DNA of 64,000 nucleotides from Thalassobius vesicularis (GCF_004799325.1 NZ_SSMD01000004.1:366919-430918), one strand, 5' to 3'; positions 50,360-62,013 are shown, counted from the first letter of the stretch. Numbers and translations are program-made. The notes: generated by a model from the sequence alone, not told the origin.

Positions 50360-52186
50360 CTACTTGATGAACACATAGGTGCCTGGCGCCGGCGCAAGCG
50401 GCGGCAGGCCCTTCTCGGCCGCCCCCATCCGGGGCGGTGTGACCAGCGTCGCATCCCCCTGAACCGAGGTCAGCCACTCGCTCCATTCCGGCCACCACGA
50501 CCCTTCGATCTTGTCATGGCTGGCCAGCCAGGTGTCGGGGTCCATGTACAGCGCGTTCGGCGCGCGGTGACCCTTGCGGTAGTGGCGATGCGGGTGTCCC
50601 GGCTCGCTGACGATGCCGCCGTTATGGCCGCCCTTCACCAGCACAAAAGTCAGGTCGCCATTGGTGAACAGCGCCGTTTTGTAGACGGAATGCCACGGCG
50701 CGATGTGGTCCTTTTCCGTGCCGACGATAAAGAACGGCACCTGCACGTCCTTCAGCGCAATCACCCGGCCATCGACGGCATAGCGGCCGGCGGTCAGACG
50801 ATTCTCCATGAACAGCCCGCGCAGGTACTGGCTGTGCATCTTGTAGGGCATCCGCGTCGCGTCCATATTCCAGACCGAGATGTCGGCGGCCTTGTCGTCC
50901 AGCCCCATCAGGTAGCGGCGCACGGCGCGGGTCCAGATCAGATCCTCGGCGCGCAGAGCCTGAAAGGCGCCGCTCATTTGGCGCTGATCCAAGAAGCCCT
51001 GATCCCACATCATGTCCTCTAGATAGGCGACCTGACTGTCGTCCAGGAACAGCATCAGCTCTCCGGCTTCGGTGAAATCCGTCTGCGCGGCCAGCAGCGT
51101 GACCGAGGCCAGCCGGTCGTCGCGCTCTCGCGCCATCGTGGCCGCCGTGATCGACAGGATCGTGCCGCCCAGGCAATAGCCGCAGGCGTGGACCTTCTGA
51201 TCCGGGATGATGGTGCCGATCGCATCCAGCGCGGCCAGAACGCCCTGCTGACGGTAATCATCCAGCGTCACGTCGCGCAGTTCTTCGCCGGGATTGACCC
51301 ACGAGATCGCAAAGACGGTAAAGCCCTGACCGACCAGATAGTTGATCAGCGAGTTGTGCTGGCTCAGGTCCAGAATGTAGTACTTCATGATCCAGGCGGG
51401 CACGATCAGGATCGGCTCCGCATGCACGGCTTCGGTCTGCGGGCTGTATTGCAGCAGCTCGATCAGTTGGTTGCGATAAACAACCTGGCCGGGGGTGCAG
51501 GCCAGCGTCTCTCCGACGACGAAGTCACCGGTGTCGGCGTGGGTTTCGCCGGTCGCGGCGTCCTCCAGATCGCGCATCCACAGCTCGAACCCTTCGATCA
51601 GCGACTGGCCCTTGGTGTTACGGGCGGCGTCCAGAATCTCGGGGTTCAGCGCGGGGATGTTCGAGGGCGCGATCATGTCCAGCATCTGCCGCACCATGAA
51701 ATCGACCCGGTCGGTGTTCTGGGGAATCGCACCCGGCACGCAGCACGTCGCCTTGTCCCACCAGTCCTGAGTGGCCAGAAAGCTTTGCGCCAGCATGTTG
51801 AACGGCGGTTTCTGCCAGCTGGGATGGGCGAAACGGTGATCCTCGGGCTTGGGCTTGAACGGAGGCTCGGCGCTGGCGTGGGTCTGGCCGGTCAAGTAGG
51901 TGGTCAGGCGCAGCGCGTTTTTCTGTGCCTGCTCGATCATCTCCAACTGGCGGCCCGGCGCGGTGGCCAGATGCGCTATCCAGTCGGCCCATGCCACAGC
52001 GGCCGCATAGGGCGACAGCCCCGCCGTCATCCGCGCCATCGAGGCCCGCACAGCCCGGTCAAAGGTCTCGTACTTGTGCTGCTGCTGCGGCGTCGGACGG
52101 ACCTGCGACTGCGGTTTGGCCACTGGGACGGGCAGCTGAGCCTGATCGGTGACAGGGGCGGCGGCGGGCTTGGTCTTGGCGGGCAT
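50360..52186 (-). CDS. phaC: Poly(3-hydroxyalkanoate) synthase, class I PhaC
   Basis: 608-residue polymerase that joins (R)-3-hydroxyacyl-CoA units into storage polyester on granules. The N-terminal domain ends near residue 230; the alpha/beta-hydrolase part has the lipase-like box GYCLGG with catalytic cysteine near residue 342, the aspartate in GTEKDHIAPWH near 500 and histidine in KGGHNGGIV near 530. HSWPFNML-type HPSWQKPPFNMLAQSF near 120 is the class I signature. ATG 52186 is preferred over an adjacent TTG. Its stop lies two bases from the convergent pseudocaspase stop. No phaZ, phaP or phaR is nearby. Confidence 0.94.
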   Translation of the reverse strand: MPAKTKPAAAPVTDQAQLPVPVAKPQSQVRPTPQQQHKYETFDRAVRASMARMTAGLSPYAAAVAWADWIAHLATAPGRQLEMIEQAQKNALRLTTYLTGQTHASAEPPFKPKPEDHRFAHPSWQKPPFNMLAQSFLATQDWWDKATCCVPGAIPQNTDRVDFMVRQMLDMIAPSNIPALNPEILDAARNTKGQSLIEGFELWMRDLEDAATGETHADTGDFVVGETLACTPGQVVYRNQLIELLQYSPQTEAVHAEPILIVPAWIMKYYILDLSQHNSLINYLVGQGFTVFAISWVNPGEELRDVTLDDYRQQGVLAALDAIGTIIPDQKVHACGYCLGGTILSITAATMARERDDRLASVTLLAAQTDFTEAGELMLFLDDSQVAYLEDMMWDQGFLDQRQMSGAFQALRAEDLIWTRAVRRYLMGLDDKAADISVWNMDATRMPYKMHSQYLRGLFMENRLTAGRYAVDGRVIALKDVQVPFFIVGTEKDHIAPWHSVYKTALFTNGDLTFVLVKGGHNGGIVSEPGHPHRHYRKGHRAPNALYMDPDTWLASHDKIEGSWWPEWSEWLTSVQGDATLVTPPRMGAAEKGLPPLAPAPGTYVFIK

Positions 52187-52279
52187 CAACGATTACCTTC
52201 TGAGGTCGGTGCACCACCCATATGGGAACAAGGCGTGTCGTTTTCTTGACCCACGTCAAAATTTCTGCGCGCGCAAAGA

Positions 52280-52315
52280 AAAAGACCACTCAGGCGGCGG
52301 CCCAAGCGGTCTTTT
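52280..52315 (-). terminator. Terminator after rpmJ
   Basis: AAAAGACCaCT (52280-52290) pairs with AGcGGTCTTTT (52305-52315), one A-C mismatch, loop of 14. On the minus strand it is followed by a T-rich run. It lies 19 bases after the rpmJ stop. Confidence 0.7.
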
Positions 52316-52334
52316 GCTCAAAGTCTGTTCAGAC

Positions 52335-52460
52335 TCAGCCCTGGCGGGCTTTGAACCGACGCTGCGTCTTGTTGATGACGTAGACGCGGCCTTTACGGCG
52401 CACGACACGGCAGTCGCGGTGACGCTGCTTCAGCGAGCGGAGCGAGTTCTTGACCTTCAT
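52335..52460 (-). CDS. rpmJ: 50S ribosomal protein L36
   Basis: 41-residue ribosomal protein [45 protein letters not shown], the C-minus variant with a single cysteine, which lacks the zinc ligands of the other L36 form. The ATG at 52460 follows GAGAGGACC. A tRNA-Val gene lies 68 bases upstream on the same strand, and a terminator follows. Confidence 0.96.
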   Translation of the reverse strand: MKVKNSLRSLKQRHRDCRVVRRKGRVYVINKTQRRFKARQG

Positions 52461-52528
52461 GGTCCTCTCCTTCATTCGCGGCGCCATGCGCCTTGGGTTT
52501 GCGGGTCGCCTTGAAAAGGCGAGGTAAA

Positions 52529-52603
<75 letters not shown>

Positions 52604-52753
52604 ATATTTTCCCTTTGCGGCCCTCGCCCCTGAAAGAAAGGGGCGCGGAATTCCGCGCCGGTTTGCGCTCTATATAAAGAGTCGGCGGGGGGATCAAGGG
52701 CTTTTGGTAACAAGAATAATCTGTCTATGATATTTCTTGTGACAGGAGGAGAC

Positions 52754-53614
52754 ATGCCCAAGGCTGCTTACAGATTGCTGATGCCGCAGACACGCTCGAC
52801 CAGCGTGATATTCGCGTCTCCGCACAGCAGCAGGGACTATCCAAAGGCGTTTTTGCAGCAATCGGTGCTGGACGACCATTCGATTCGCAGCTCCGAGGAC
52901 GCATTCGTCGATCAACTGTTCAACGTTGCCCCGCATCACGGTGCGCCGTTCCTCGAAGCGGGGGCGCCGCGCGCCTATGTCGACATGAATCGCAGCCCGG
53001 ACGAGCTGGACCCCGCGCTGATTCAGGGGATGCGCAACACGACCTACAACCCGCGAATCGTGTCGGGCCTTGGCGTGGTGCCGCGCGTGGTGGCCAATTC
53101 GCGCTGTATTTATCGCGGCAAGCTACCGCTTGAGGAGGTGCGCGGACGGCTGGATCGCTATTGGCACCCGTATCACGCGCGTCTGCAGGCACTTCTGTCC
53201 GAATCGCACGCACTGTTCGGAGAGGCGATCCTGATCGACTGCCATTCCATGCCGCACGAGGCGCTGGACAGTATCGCCCGATCCGGCTCGCGCCGCCCCG
53301 AGGTCGTGCTGGGTGACCGTTTCGGCGCGGCTTCGGCCCCCGAGGTGATGGAAGTCCTCGAAGACGCCTTTGCCCAAGAGGGGCTGGTCGTCGCCCGCAA
53401 CGTCCCCTTCGCCGGGGCCTACACGACCCAGCATTACGGCCGCCCCTCGCGCCGTCAGCACGTGATTCAGGTCGAGATCGACCGCGCGCTTTACATGAAC
53501 GAGCAGATGATCCGCCCGAACGGCAATTTTGCCGCGATGCAGGCCATCGTGGGCCGTGTCATTGCCCGCATCACCGCTTACGGCGAGGCGCAGCAGCGTC
53601 TGGCGGCCGAGTGA
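52754..53614 (+). CDS. N-formylglutamate amidohydrolase
   Basis: 286-residue enzyme of the FGase family, which hydrolyses N-formylglutamate to formate and glutamate in histidine degradation. Zinc ligands and signature appear in IFASPHSSRDYP near residue 20, SSEDAFVDQLF near 46, YVDMNRSPDELDP near 78, DCHSMPHEAL near 155, and HVIQVEIDRALYMNE near 245. No other hut genes are nearby. It starts nine codons after the next in-frame ATG, preceded by AGGAGGAGAC. Its stop abuts the dinB stop with no spacing. Some homologues may instead act on other N-formyl substrates. Confidence 0.88.
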   Translation: MPKAAYRLLMPQTRSTSVIFASPHSSRDYPKAFLQQSVLDDHSIRSSEDAFVDQLFNVAPHHGAPFLEAGAPRAYVDMNRSPDELDPALIQGMRNTTYNPRIVSGLGVVPRVVANSRCIYRGKLPLEEVRGRLDRYWHPYHARLQALLSESHALFGEAILIDCHSMPHEALDSIARSGSRRPEVVLGDRFGAASAPEVMEVLEDAFAQEGLVVARNVPFAGAYTTQHYGRPSRRQHVIQVEIDRALYMNEQMIRPNGNFAAMQAIVGRVIARITAYGEAQQRLAAE

Positions 53615-54868
53615 TCAGCGAAACGACCGTCCCTTGACGATTGCGTCCTTGCCGAACCGCTTGCGGATTTCGTCCGTGGCGCGCTCGGCCCGGCTGCGGG
53701 TGGCGGCTTGCGGGTCCAGCAAGTCTCCGTCCAGCCCGGTCTCGCTGTCCGGCGACAGCTCCGAGATCCCGACGCCGATCAGCCGGTATTGCCCGCCCGC
53801 AGGCACCTGGTCGAACAGCGACCGCGCGACGCGATAGATCCGGTCGGCCAGTTGCACCGGCTCGCGCTGGCTTTGGCGACGGGTCAGCAGGCTGTGGTCG
53901 GCGCGTTTCAGTTTCAGCGTGATGACCTGCCCGGCCAGCCCGCGCGCCTTGGCCCGGTCCGCGACCTGCACGGCCAGCCGCCAGATGTGACCATCCAGAA
54001 TGTCGGCGTCGCCCGTGTCCTCGAAAAACGTGGTTTCCTTCGAGATCGACTTGATCGGCTCATGCGCCGTCACCCGGCGACTGTCCTGACCGCGCGCCAG
54101 ATGCCACAGCCGGTCGCCCATGCTGCCAAATCGCAGGTGCAAATCCTGCCGGTCCCAGCGCAGCAGGTCGGTAAAGGTCCGAATCCCCGCCTTTTCCAGC
54201 GCGCTTTGCGTGGCCTGACCGACCCCCCAGATCATTCGCACCGGTTTGTCACGCAGGAAATCCGCCGTTTCCGCCTGACCGATCACCGCGAATCCGTGGG
54301 GTTTGTCCAGGTCCGAGGCGACCTTGGCCAGGAACTTGTTATGGCTCAGCCCGATCGAGCCGGTGACGCCTAGCTCGGCCTTCATCCGTTTGACCAGCCG
54401 CGCCAGCATCACTGCGGGCGGCGCGCCGTGCAGGCGTTGCGTGCCGGTCAGGTCCAGAAACGCCTCGTCCAGCGACAGCGGCTGGATCGCGGGGGTCAGC
54501 TCTTCCATCATGGCGCGGATGGCGCGGCTGACTTCGGCGTAGACCTCCATCCGGGGTTTGATGACCACGGCGTCGGGGCACAGTTTCAGCGCCTGAAACA
54601 TCGGCATGGCCGAGCGTACGCCCCGGATTCGCGCCACATAGCAGGCGGTCGAGACCACCCCGCGCCGCCCGCCGCCGATGATAACCGGCTTGTCCGCCAG
54701 CTCGGGGTTGTCGCGTTTTTCGACGCTGGCATAGAAGGCGTCGCAATCCATGTGGGCGATGGACAGGTCGAACAGCTCGGGGTGCGACACGATGCGTGGC
54801 CGCCCGCAGGACGGGCAGCGCCGTCCGGCGTCGAACATGGTCAGGCAGTCGCGGCAGAGGGCGGGCAT
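53615..54868 (-). CDS. dinB: DNA polymerase IV (Y-family)
   Basis: 417-residue translesion polymerase. Catalytic acids are in LSIAHMDCDAFYASVE near residue 42 and SLDEAFLDLTG near 135; the steric-gate tyrosine/phenylalanine is in this region, and KFLAKVASDLDKPHGF near 180 is the fingers motif. The little-finger domain follows to about residue 355. A short N-terminal extension carries two Cys pairs, CRDC and CPSC, resembling a zinc ribbon; this extension appears in other roseobacter DinB proteins by memory. ATG 54868 is preferred over GTG 54871. Upstream (54869-54941) is the divergent Nudix gene. Confidence 0.92.
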   Translation of the reverse strand: MPALCRDCLTMFDAGRRCPSCGRPRIVSHPELFDLSIAHMDCDAFYASVEKRDNPELADKPVIIGGGRRGVVSTACYVARIRGVRSAMPMFQALKLCPDAVVIKPRMEVYAEVSRAIRAMMEELTPAIQPLSLDEAFLDLTGTQRLHGAPPAVMLARLVKRMKAELGVTGSIGLSHNKFLAKVASDLDKPHGFAVIGQAETADFLRDKPVRMIWGVGQATQSALEKAGIRTFTDLLRWDRQDLHLRFGSMGDRLWHLARGQDSRRVTAHEPIKSISKETTFFEDTGDADILDGHIWRLAVQVADRAKARGLAGQVITLKLKRADHSLLTRRQSQREPVQLADRIYRVARSLFDQVPAGGQYRLIGVGISELSPDSETGLDGDLLDPQAATRSRAERATDEIRKRFGKDAIVKGRSFR

Positions 54869-54941
54869 CACATCAGAGTTTCGTGATTGTCATCGGTTGG
54901 TCGTCTCTGTCGGATTATATACCTGCAAAGGGCGAAAGAAT

Positions 54942-55379
54942 ATGCAGGCCATGAGCAACGAAGCTGAATTCCGGGGCGCCAAGCTGGCGCTGTTCATCGG
55001 CGGCCAATTGGCCGTAATCATGCGCGACGACAAGCCGGACCTACCTTGGGCGGGCTATCTGGACCTGCCCGGCGGGGGCCGCGAAGGGCTGGAACGCCCC
55101 GAGGATTGCGCCCTGCGCGAAACCCGAGAGGAGCTGGGCCTTGACCTGCCCGAAGAGGCGCTGATCTGGAAGCGTGCTTTCCGTGCCCGCACAGGCGAAC
55201 CCGTCTGGTTCTTTGCCGCCGAGTTGGACGCGCATCGCGCGCAGGACATCCGCTTTGGCCCCGAAGGCCAGTATTGGACCCTGATGGCGCCGCAGGATTA
55301 CCTGGCGCACCCGCGCGCAATTCCGCATTTCGCCGAACGCGTCCGCCTTTACCTGCTTGAGGTCGAGGCCCGCGACTGA
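54942..55379 (+). CDS. Nudix hydrolase
   Basis: 145-residue Nudix-family pyrophosphatase. The Nudix box is GGGREGLERPEDCALRETREELGLD-like around residues 42 to 66, with all the metal-binding glutamates (RETREELG) present. Such enzymes hydrolyse nucleoside diphosphate derivatives. No other domain. Its start at 54942 is uncertain (a second ATG at 54951), with only a weak ribosome site. It is divergent from dinB, suggesting a shared role in nucleotide-pool or DNA-damage handling, which is inference. Its stop lies two bases from the convergent pyrF stop. Confidence 0.88.
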   Translation: MQAMSNEAEFRGAKLALFIGGQLAVIMRDDKPDLPWAGYLDLPGGGREGLERPEDCALRETREELGLDLPEEALIWKRAFRARTGEPVWFFAAELDAHRAQDIRFGPEGQYWTLMAPQDYLAHPRAIPHFAERVRLYLLEVEARD

Positions 55380-55381
55380 TC

Positions 55382-56077
55382 TCAGACCGACTTGATTTCG
55401 TCCAGAATGGCCAGTGCGGCCTGACGCGGGTCTGCTGCGGCCCAGATCGGGCGGCCCACGACGATGTGGTCGGCCCCGTCGGTCAGCGCCTGCGCCGGGG
55501 TGGCCACGCGTTTCTGATCGCCCAGTGCCGCGCCTGCGGGGCGCACGCCGGGCGTGACGATCAGGCGGCCTTCGGCCTGGGGCAGGGCGCGGATCAGCGC
55601 GGCCTCTTGCGGGCTGGCGATGACGCCATCGGCCCCGGCCTCGAACGCGCGGGCGGCGCGTTCCAGCACCAGCTCCTTCACGTCGCCGGGTTTGATCAGG
55701 CCGGCATCCAGATCGCCGCGATCCAGCGAGGTCAGGATCGTGACCGCCAGGATCTTCAGATCCTTACCGCTGGCGCCTTCCTTGGCGGCGCGCACCACAT
55801 GCGGGTCGCCGTGCACCGTCAGGAAATCCAGATCGAACTGCGCCACGCCGCGCACCGCGTTTTCCACGGTCGCGCCGATGTCGAAGAACTTCATGTCCAG
55901 AAAGATGCGCTTGCCGTGTTCTTGCTTCAGTTCGTTCGCCAGGGCCAGACCGCCGCCGGTCAGCATCCCCAGGCCGATCTTATAGAAGGACACGGCGTCG
56001 CCCAGCGTGTTCGCCAGCTCCATCCCCGCGACCACGTTCGGAACGTCGAGGGCAACAATCAGGCGGTCATCGGACAT
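55382..56077 (-). CDS. pyrF: Orotidine 5'-phosphate decarboxylase
   Basis: 231-residue enzyme that makes UMP in de novo pyrimidine synthesis. The catalytic D-x-K-x2-D motif is in FLDMKFFDIGATVENA near residue 60, the phosphate-binding GRPIW in VVGRPIWAAADPRQAA near 208, and ALDVPN near residue 9 starts the first strand. Length is normal. It lies between the Nudix gene and a small unknown gene; it ends two bases from the convergent Nudix stop. Confidence 0.96.
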   Translation of the reverse strand: MSDDRLIVALDVPNVVAGMELANTLGDAVSFYKIGLGMLTGGGLALANELKQEHGKRIFLDMKFFDIGATVENAVRGVAQFDLDFLTVHGDPHVVRAAKEGASGKDLKILAVTILTSLDRGDLDAGLIKPGDVKELVLERAARAFEAGADGVIASPQEAALIRALPQAEGRLIVTPGVRPAGAALGDQKRVATPAQALTDGADHIVVGRPIWAAADPRQAALAILDEIKSV

Positions 56078-56133
56078 TGGGGCAGCTCCTTGTTTTCAGG
56101 GTTGCGCCCTTTTCGCGGGATCGGGCTGCTGCG

Positions 56134-56373
56134 TCAAGCGGCGACAAGGCGACAGCGCAGGGGTCGGTCCATGTGCCGGTATTCGGGCATGCGTGACAGC
56201 TGTCGCAACGCATCCTGAACCAGCGCCGCGCGATTGCGCCCGTCGGCCGGATACTCGGTCTGACAATGCAAGACGATATGCCGGCCAGCCGTCAGAAGGG
56301 TCACGACACCGGTGACCCGCCGAGTGGCGGGGTTTTCGTGCATCTGGGAAATGCCAACCTCGATCACATCCAT
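56134..56373 (-). CDS. Small uncharacterised protein
   Basis: 79-residue soluble protein starting MDVIEVGISQMHENPATRRVTGVV, with two cysteines and a basic C-terminal half (ALRQLSRMPEYRHMDRPLRCRL). A GGAGGG ribosome site eight bases before the ATG makes it likely real. It is 56 bases upstream of pyrF on the same strand, so it could be co-transcribed. I recognise no family. Confidence 0.6.
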   Translation of the reverse strand: MDVIEVGISQMHENPATRRVTGVVTLLTAGRHIVLHCQTEYPADGRNRAALVQDALRQLSRMPEYRHMDRPLRCRLVAA

Positions 56374-56462
56374 GTCGCGCCCTCCTGTATCCTCATGGGA
56401 TAAAGGCAGTTGGTTAATCGCCAGTTAACCGCAAAACGTCCGACGAAAATTGCAGCTTCGGG

Positions 56463-56491
56463 CTTGAAGCGCGCGGCCATGATCGCCACCT
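56463..56491 (+). promoter_or_regulatory. Candidate heat-shock (sigma-32) promoter of clpB
   Basis: CTTGAAG (56463-56469) matches the E. coli RpoH -35 box CTTGAAA in six of seven positions. CGCCACCT (56484-56491), 14 bases on, matches CCCCATNT in five of seven fixed positions. It lies about 80 bases before clpB, a classic heat-shock gene. Identified from motif and spacing only. Confidence 0.45.
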
Positions 56492-56569
56492 TAGGTTCAA
56501 GGCCCGGACAGGGGATGTGCCGCAAGGGTGGGCATCCGGCAATCGGGCGCTTAGGAGAAGGAGAGAACC

Positions 56570-59188
<2,619 letters not shown>

Positions 59189-59194
59189 ACGAAC

Positions 59195-59222
59195 AGGCCC
59201 GCCGGAAACGGCGGGCCTTTTT
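59195..59222 (+). terminator. Terminator after clpB
   Basis: AGGCCCGCCG (59195-59204) pairs perfectly with CGGCGGGCCT (59209-59218) around GAAA, followed by TTTTTC. It lies six bases after the stop and overlaps the 3' end of the convergent HxlR gene. Confidence 0.9.
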
Positions 59223-59671
59223 CATGCGTAGGGGATCAGGTTGCGTTGCGGTTCCTGCGCTTGATCGAACCGGGCGCGGGCGTCGCGGATGCCTTGGTGA
59301 TGCGTCTCGGCCCAGTTCAGCAAATGCGCCAGCGGTGTCATCACCGACTGCCCCATCTCGGTCAGCGCATATTCCACGCTGGGCGGCTTGGTCGGAAACA
59401 CCGTCCGCGTGATCAGCCCGTCGCGTTCCAGATTGCGCAGGCTTTGGGTCAGCATCCGTTTCGAGATATCCGGCACGCCCCGTTGCAGCTCCGAAAACCG
59501 TTTCGGCCCCTCGGCCAGCAGGATCAGCAGCAGCGTCGTCCACTTCTCGCCCACCCGGTCCAGCACGTCGCGCACGGGGCAGGCGGCGGGGTCGACCTCT
59601 TGCCCTTTCCACGCCCAGAACCGGGCCAGCAGTTCTGCGGTCACAAGGTTACCTTGATGTGCCTTGGTCAT
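59222..59671 (-). CDS. HxlR-family transcriptional regulator
   Basis: 149-residue winged-helix regulator. [32 protein letters not shown] near residue 32 is the HxlR signature with the redox-sensitive cysteine at its start, and [39 protein letters not shown] the recognition helix and wing. It is divergent from the QorB-like reductase gene, as in the E. coli ytfH/qorB pair, so it likely represses that gene and itself. ATG 59671 follows AAGGAGG; a GTG at 59695 is a weaker choice. Confidence 0.9.
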   Translation of the reverse strand: MTKAHQGNLVTAELLARFWAWKGQEVDPAACPVRDVLDRVGEKWTTLLLILLAEGPKRFSELQRGVPDISKRMLTQSLRNLERDGLITRTVFPTKPPSVEYALTEMGQSVMTPLAHLLNWAETHHQGIRDARARFDQAQEPQRNLIPYA

Positions 59672-59692
59672 GAAAACCTGCCTCCTTACGGA

Positions 59693-59705
59693 CACTGAAT
59701 CAGTG
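59693..59705. promoter_or_regulatory. Palindromic candidate HxlR operator
   Basis: CACTGA and TCAGTG flank a single A (59693-59705), a perfect 6-base inverted repeat in the 83-base region between the HxlR and QorB-like genes, 21 bases before the HxlR start. Position and symmetry suggest it is the operator; no binding data exist. Confidence 0.5.
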
Positions 59706-59754
59706 GTCTAGGAAAGAGACCATCTCTGGAATCAAGACCGAAAGGAACCCCAAC

Positions 59755-60612
59755 ATGACCCCGACCATCCTGATCACCGGCGCCAGCGGCCAGCTTGGCG
59801 CGCTTGTTCTGACCGAGCTGCTGAAAACCGTGCCCGCCGGGCAGATCGCAGCACTGGTGCGCCGACCCGAAGCCGCCCAGGCCCTGCCGGTCGAGGCGCG
59901 CCTGGGTGATTACACCGATCCCGCCGCGCTGACCGCCGCGATGCAGGGCATTGAAAAGCTGCTGCTGATCTCGTCCTCCGAAGTGGGCCAGCGCGCCGCC
60001 CAGCACCGCAACGTGATCGACGCGGCCAAGGCGGCGGGCGTGAAACTGATCGCCTATACCAGCCTGCTGCACGCCGATCGCTCTCCGCTGGGTCTGGCCG
60101 CAGAGCATGTCGAGACCGAGGCGTATCTAGCCGCCAGCGGCGTGCCTCATGTGGTGCTGCGCAATGGTTGGTATGCGGAAAACAACCTTGGCAACGCCCC
60201 CGCCGCGATCGAGCATGGCACCTATATCGGTGCGATTGGCGATGGCCGGATTTCCGGTGCCGCGCGCGCCGATTACGCCGCCGCCGCCGCTGCCGTGCTG
60301 ACCTCGGACGCGCAGCAAGCGGGCAAGGTGTATGAGCTGGCGGGCGACACCTCGTACTCGCTGCCGGATCTGGCCGCCGAAACCGCGCGCCTGTCGGGCA
60401 AACCCGTCTCCTATACCGACCTGCCGCAGGCCGCCTATGCCGAGGCGCTGGTGCAGGTCGGACTGCCGCAGGGCTTTGCCGACCTGCTTGCCGATTCCGA
60501 CGTCGGCGCCGCCAAGGGCGCGTTGGAAAACAACAGCCGTGACCTCAGCACGCTGATCGGGCGCCCGACCACGCCCTGGCAGCAGGTGCTGGCCGGACTG
60601 CTGGCCGCCTGA
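59755..60612 (+). CDS. NAD(P)H-binding SDR-family reductase, QorB/NmrA-like
   Basis: 285-residue protein of the atypical SDR group that includes E. coli quinone oxidoreductase QorB. The nucleotide motif is ILITGASGQLGALVLTEL at residues about 4 to 21; ALVRRPEAA follows, and YTSLLHADRSPLGLAAEHVETEAYLAASGVPHVVLRNGWYAENN near 100 to 145 is the typical active-site region. Together with the divergent HxlR regulator it resembles the quinone-stress pair seen elsewhere. A GAAAGGAA site precedes the ATG. A terminator follows. Confidence 0.86.
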   Translation: MTPTILITGASGQLGALVLTELLKTVPAGQIAALVRRPEAAQALPVEARLGDYTDPAALTAAMQGIEKLLLISSSEVGQRAAQHRNVIDAAKAAGVKLIAYTSLLHADRSPLGLAAEHVETEAYLAASGVPHVVLRNGWYAENNLGNAPAAIEHGTYIGAIGDGRISGAARADYAAAAAAVLTSDAQQAGKVYELAGDTSYSLPDLAAETARLSGKPVSYTDLPQAAYAEALVQVGLPQGFADLLADSDVGAAKGALENNSRDLSTLIGRPTTPWQQVLAGLLAA

Positions 60613-60620
60613 TGCGAAAA

Positions 60621-60647
60621 CGGCCCGGCGAGACATTCGCCGGGCCG
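60621..60647. terminator. Terminator-like hairpin between QorB-like and fasciclin genes
   Basis: CGGCCCGGCGA (60621-60631) pairs perfectly with TCGCCGGGCCG (60637-60647), loop of five. It has four As on its left side and no strong T tract on the right, so it is better suited to the minus-strand fasciclin gene. Confidence 0.65.
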
Positions 60648-60660
60648 CCCCATGCGCAGA

Positions 60661-61143
60661 TTACATCTTGGGCAGGATCACCGAGTCGATGACGTGGATC
60701 ACGCCGTTCGACGCCTCGATATCCGCCGCCGTCACCTTGGCATCGTTCACCATCACACCGCCTTCGGTCATGATGGTGATCTCGCCGCCCTGAACGGTCG
60801 CGGCGGTCATGCCGTTCGACAGATCGGTGGACATCACCTTGCCCGGCACCACGTGATAGGTCAGCACGGCGACTAGCTTGTCCTTGTTCTCGGGCTTCAG
60901 CAGGTCCTCGACGGTGCCAGCGGGCAGCTTGGCAAAGGCGTCATCGGTGGGGGCGAACACGGTGAACGGGCCTTCGCCCTTCAGCGTGTCGACCAGCCCT
61001 GCCGCGCCCACGGCGGCGACCAGGGTCTTGAAGGTGCCGGCACCCACGGCGGTATCGACGATATCCATCGAATGCCCACCCGCAAAGGCGGGGCCAGCAA
61101 AAGCAGCGGCTGCGGTCAGTGCAAGAACGGTTCTGCGAAACAT
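60661..61143 (-). CDS. Secreted fasciclin-domain protein
   Basis: 160-residue protein with a Sec signal peptide ([21 protein letters not shown], about 21 residues) and one FAS1 domain. [15 protein letters not shown] near residue 60, [22 protein letters not shown] near 85, and [14 protein letters not shown] at the C-terminus are the FAS1 motifs. FAS1 proteins act in adhesion; single-domain bacterial ones are often stress-induced. It lies in a stretch of secreted and redox proteins. Role here is unknown. Confidence 0.92.
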   Translation of the reverse strand: MFRRTVLALTAAAAFAGPAFAGGHSMDIVDTAVGAGTFKTLVAAVGAAGLVDTLKGEGPFTVFAPTDDAFAKLPAGTVEDLLKPENKDKLVAVLTYHVVPGKVMSTDLSNGMTAATVQGGEITIMTEGGVMVNDAKVTAADIEASNGVIHVIDSVILPKM

Positions 61144-61253
61144 GTCAGATCTCCCTTGAAAACATGTGAGATGCCATCGGAGACATCGACAGGTTTACGG
61201 ACCCATTGCCGCCTTGGTTCAGTCTGACATTTTCGTGGGCGGGCTTGACGCGA

Positions 61254-61283
61254 AACGCCCCGCGGCTAAGCCAGCGGGGCGTT
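61254..61283 (-). terminator. Hairpin downstream of the DUF302 gene
   Basis: AACGCCCCGC (61254-61263) pairs perfectly with GCGGGGCGTT (61274-61283), loop of 10. On the minus strand it is followed by TTCG. It lies 57 bases after the DUF302 stop. Confidence 0.65.
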
Positions 61284-61339
61284 GGATTTCAACTGACATC
61301 CTTGTGACCGAATGACAGCGCGGCGTGATCGGATCGCCC

Positions 61340-61783
61340 TCAGTCCAGGCTGATAGCCGAGCGTACGATCGCGTCCAGCAGCGCCTGCACCTCTTGCATC
61401 TCGCCCTCGGGGAATTCGCGATAGCCGATCACCGTCTGGTCCGGGTTGTCCGGCAGCTGGGCGACAAAGATGTCATAGGGGCAGAACCGGATATTCATCG
61501 GGTTCACTTCCATTACCTTGCGCGACAGCTTGGCCGAGCAGAACGAATACACGTCCGCCCGCACGAAAACCGTCACGTCCGAGCCGACATCGGCCTTGGT
61601 ACGTTCCAGCATCTCGCCGACATGGGACATGCCGTCGATGACCAGACCCTGATCGGTGATCGCGTTCTCAAGGCCGAAAACCACGTCGTCGAACGACTCG
61701 TCCGTGGTGTAGGAAATGACGCCATCCGCCGCTGCGGCCGTCGCCGCCACGGCCAGACCCGCCGCCAGAACCAGAGCTTTCAT
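61340..61783 (-). CDS. Secreted DUF302-family protein
   Basis: 147-residue protein with a Sec signal peptide (MKALVLAAGLAVAATAAAADG, about 20 residues) and a DUF302 domain: SFDDVVFGLENAITDQGLVIDGMSHVGEML near residues 32 to 60, then CPYDIFVAQLPDNPDQTVIGYREFPEGEM near 100 to 130. Two cysteines flank the core. The family is often near redox or heavy-metal genes; function unknown. ATG 61783 follows GGAGG. It is divergent from msrP with a 230-base gap, which shows no other coding frame and should carry both promoters. Confidence 0.85.
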   Translation of the reverse strand: MKALVLAAGLAVAATAAAADGVISYTTDESFDDVVFGLENAITDQGLVIDGMSHVGEMLERTKADVGSDVTVFVRADVYSFCSAKLSRKVMEVNPMNIRFCPYDIFVAQLPDNPDQTVIGYREFPEGEMQEVQALLDAIVRSAISLD

Positions 61784-62013
61784 TGGGTGCCTCCTCCGGG
61801 TTTGTATCGCTCCATTATACCCCGCGCGGGGCAAAGCAGAACCGCTCATTCGCTTAACGTATTCACAATCTCGTATGTCTTGGGTTCTTCACCACCCGGC
61901 AGACTGACGCAGGCGGTTTCGTTACAGTCCGGCCACGCCAACGTGAGAACTTGTTCATTGGCGCAAACCGGGCGCGGCCTTACCTTCGGCCTCAACGAAT
62001 AATGAGGGGACCC

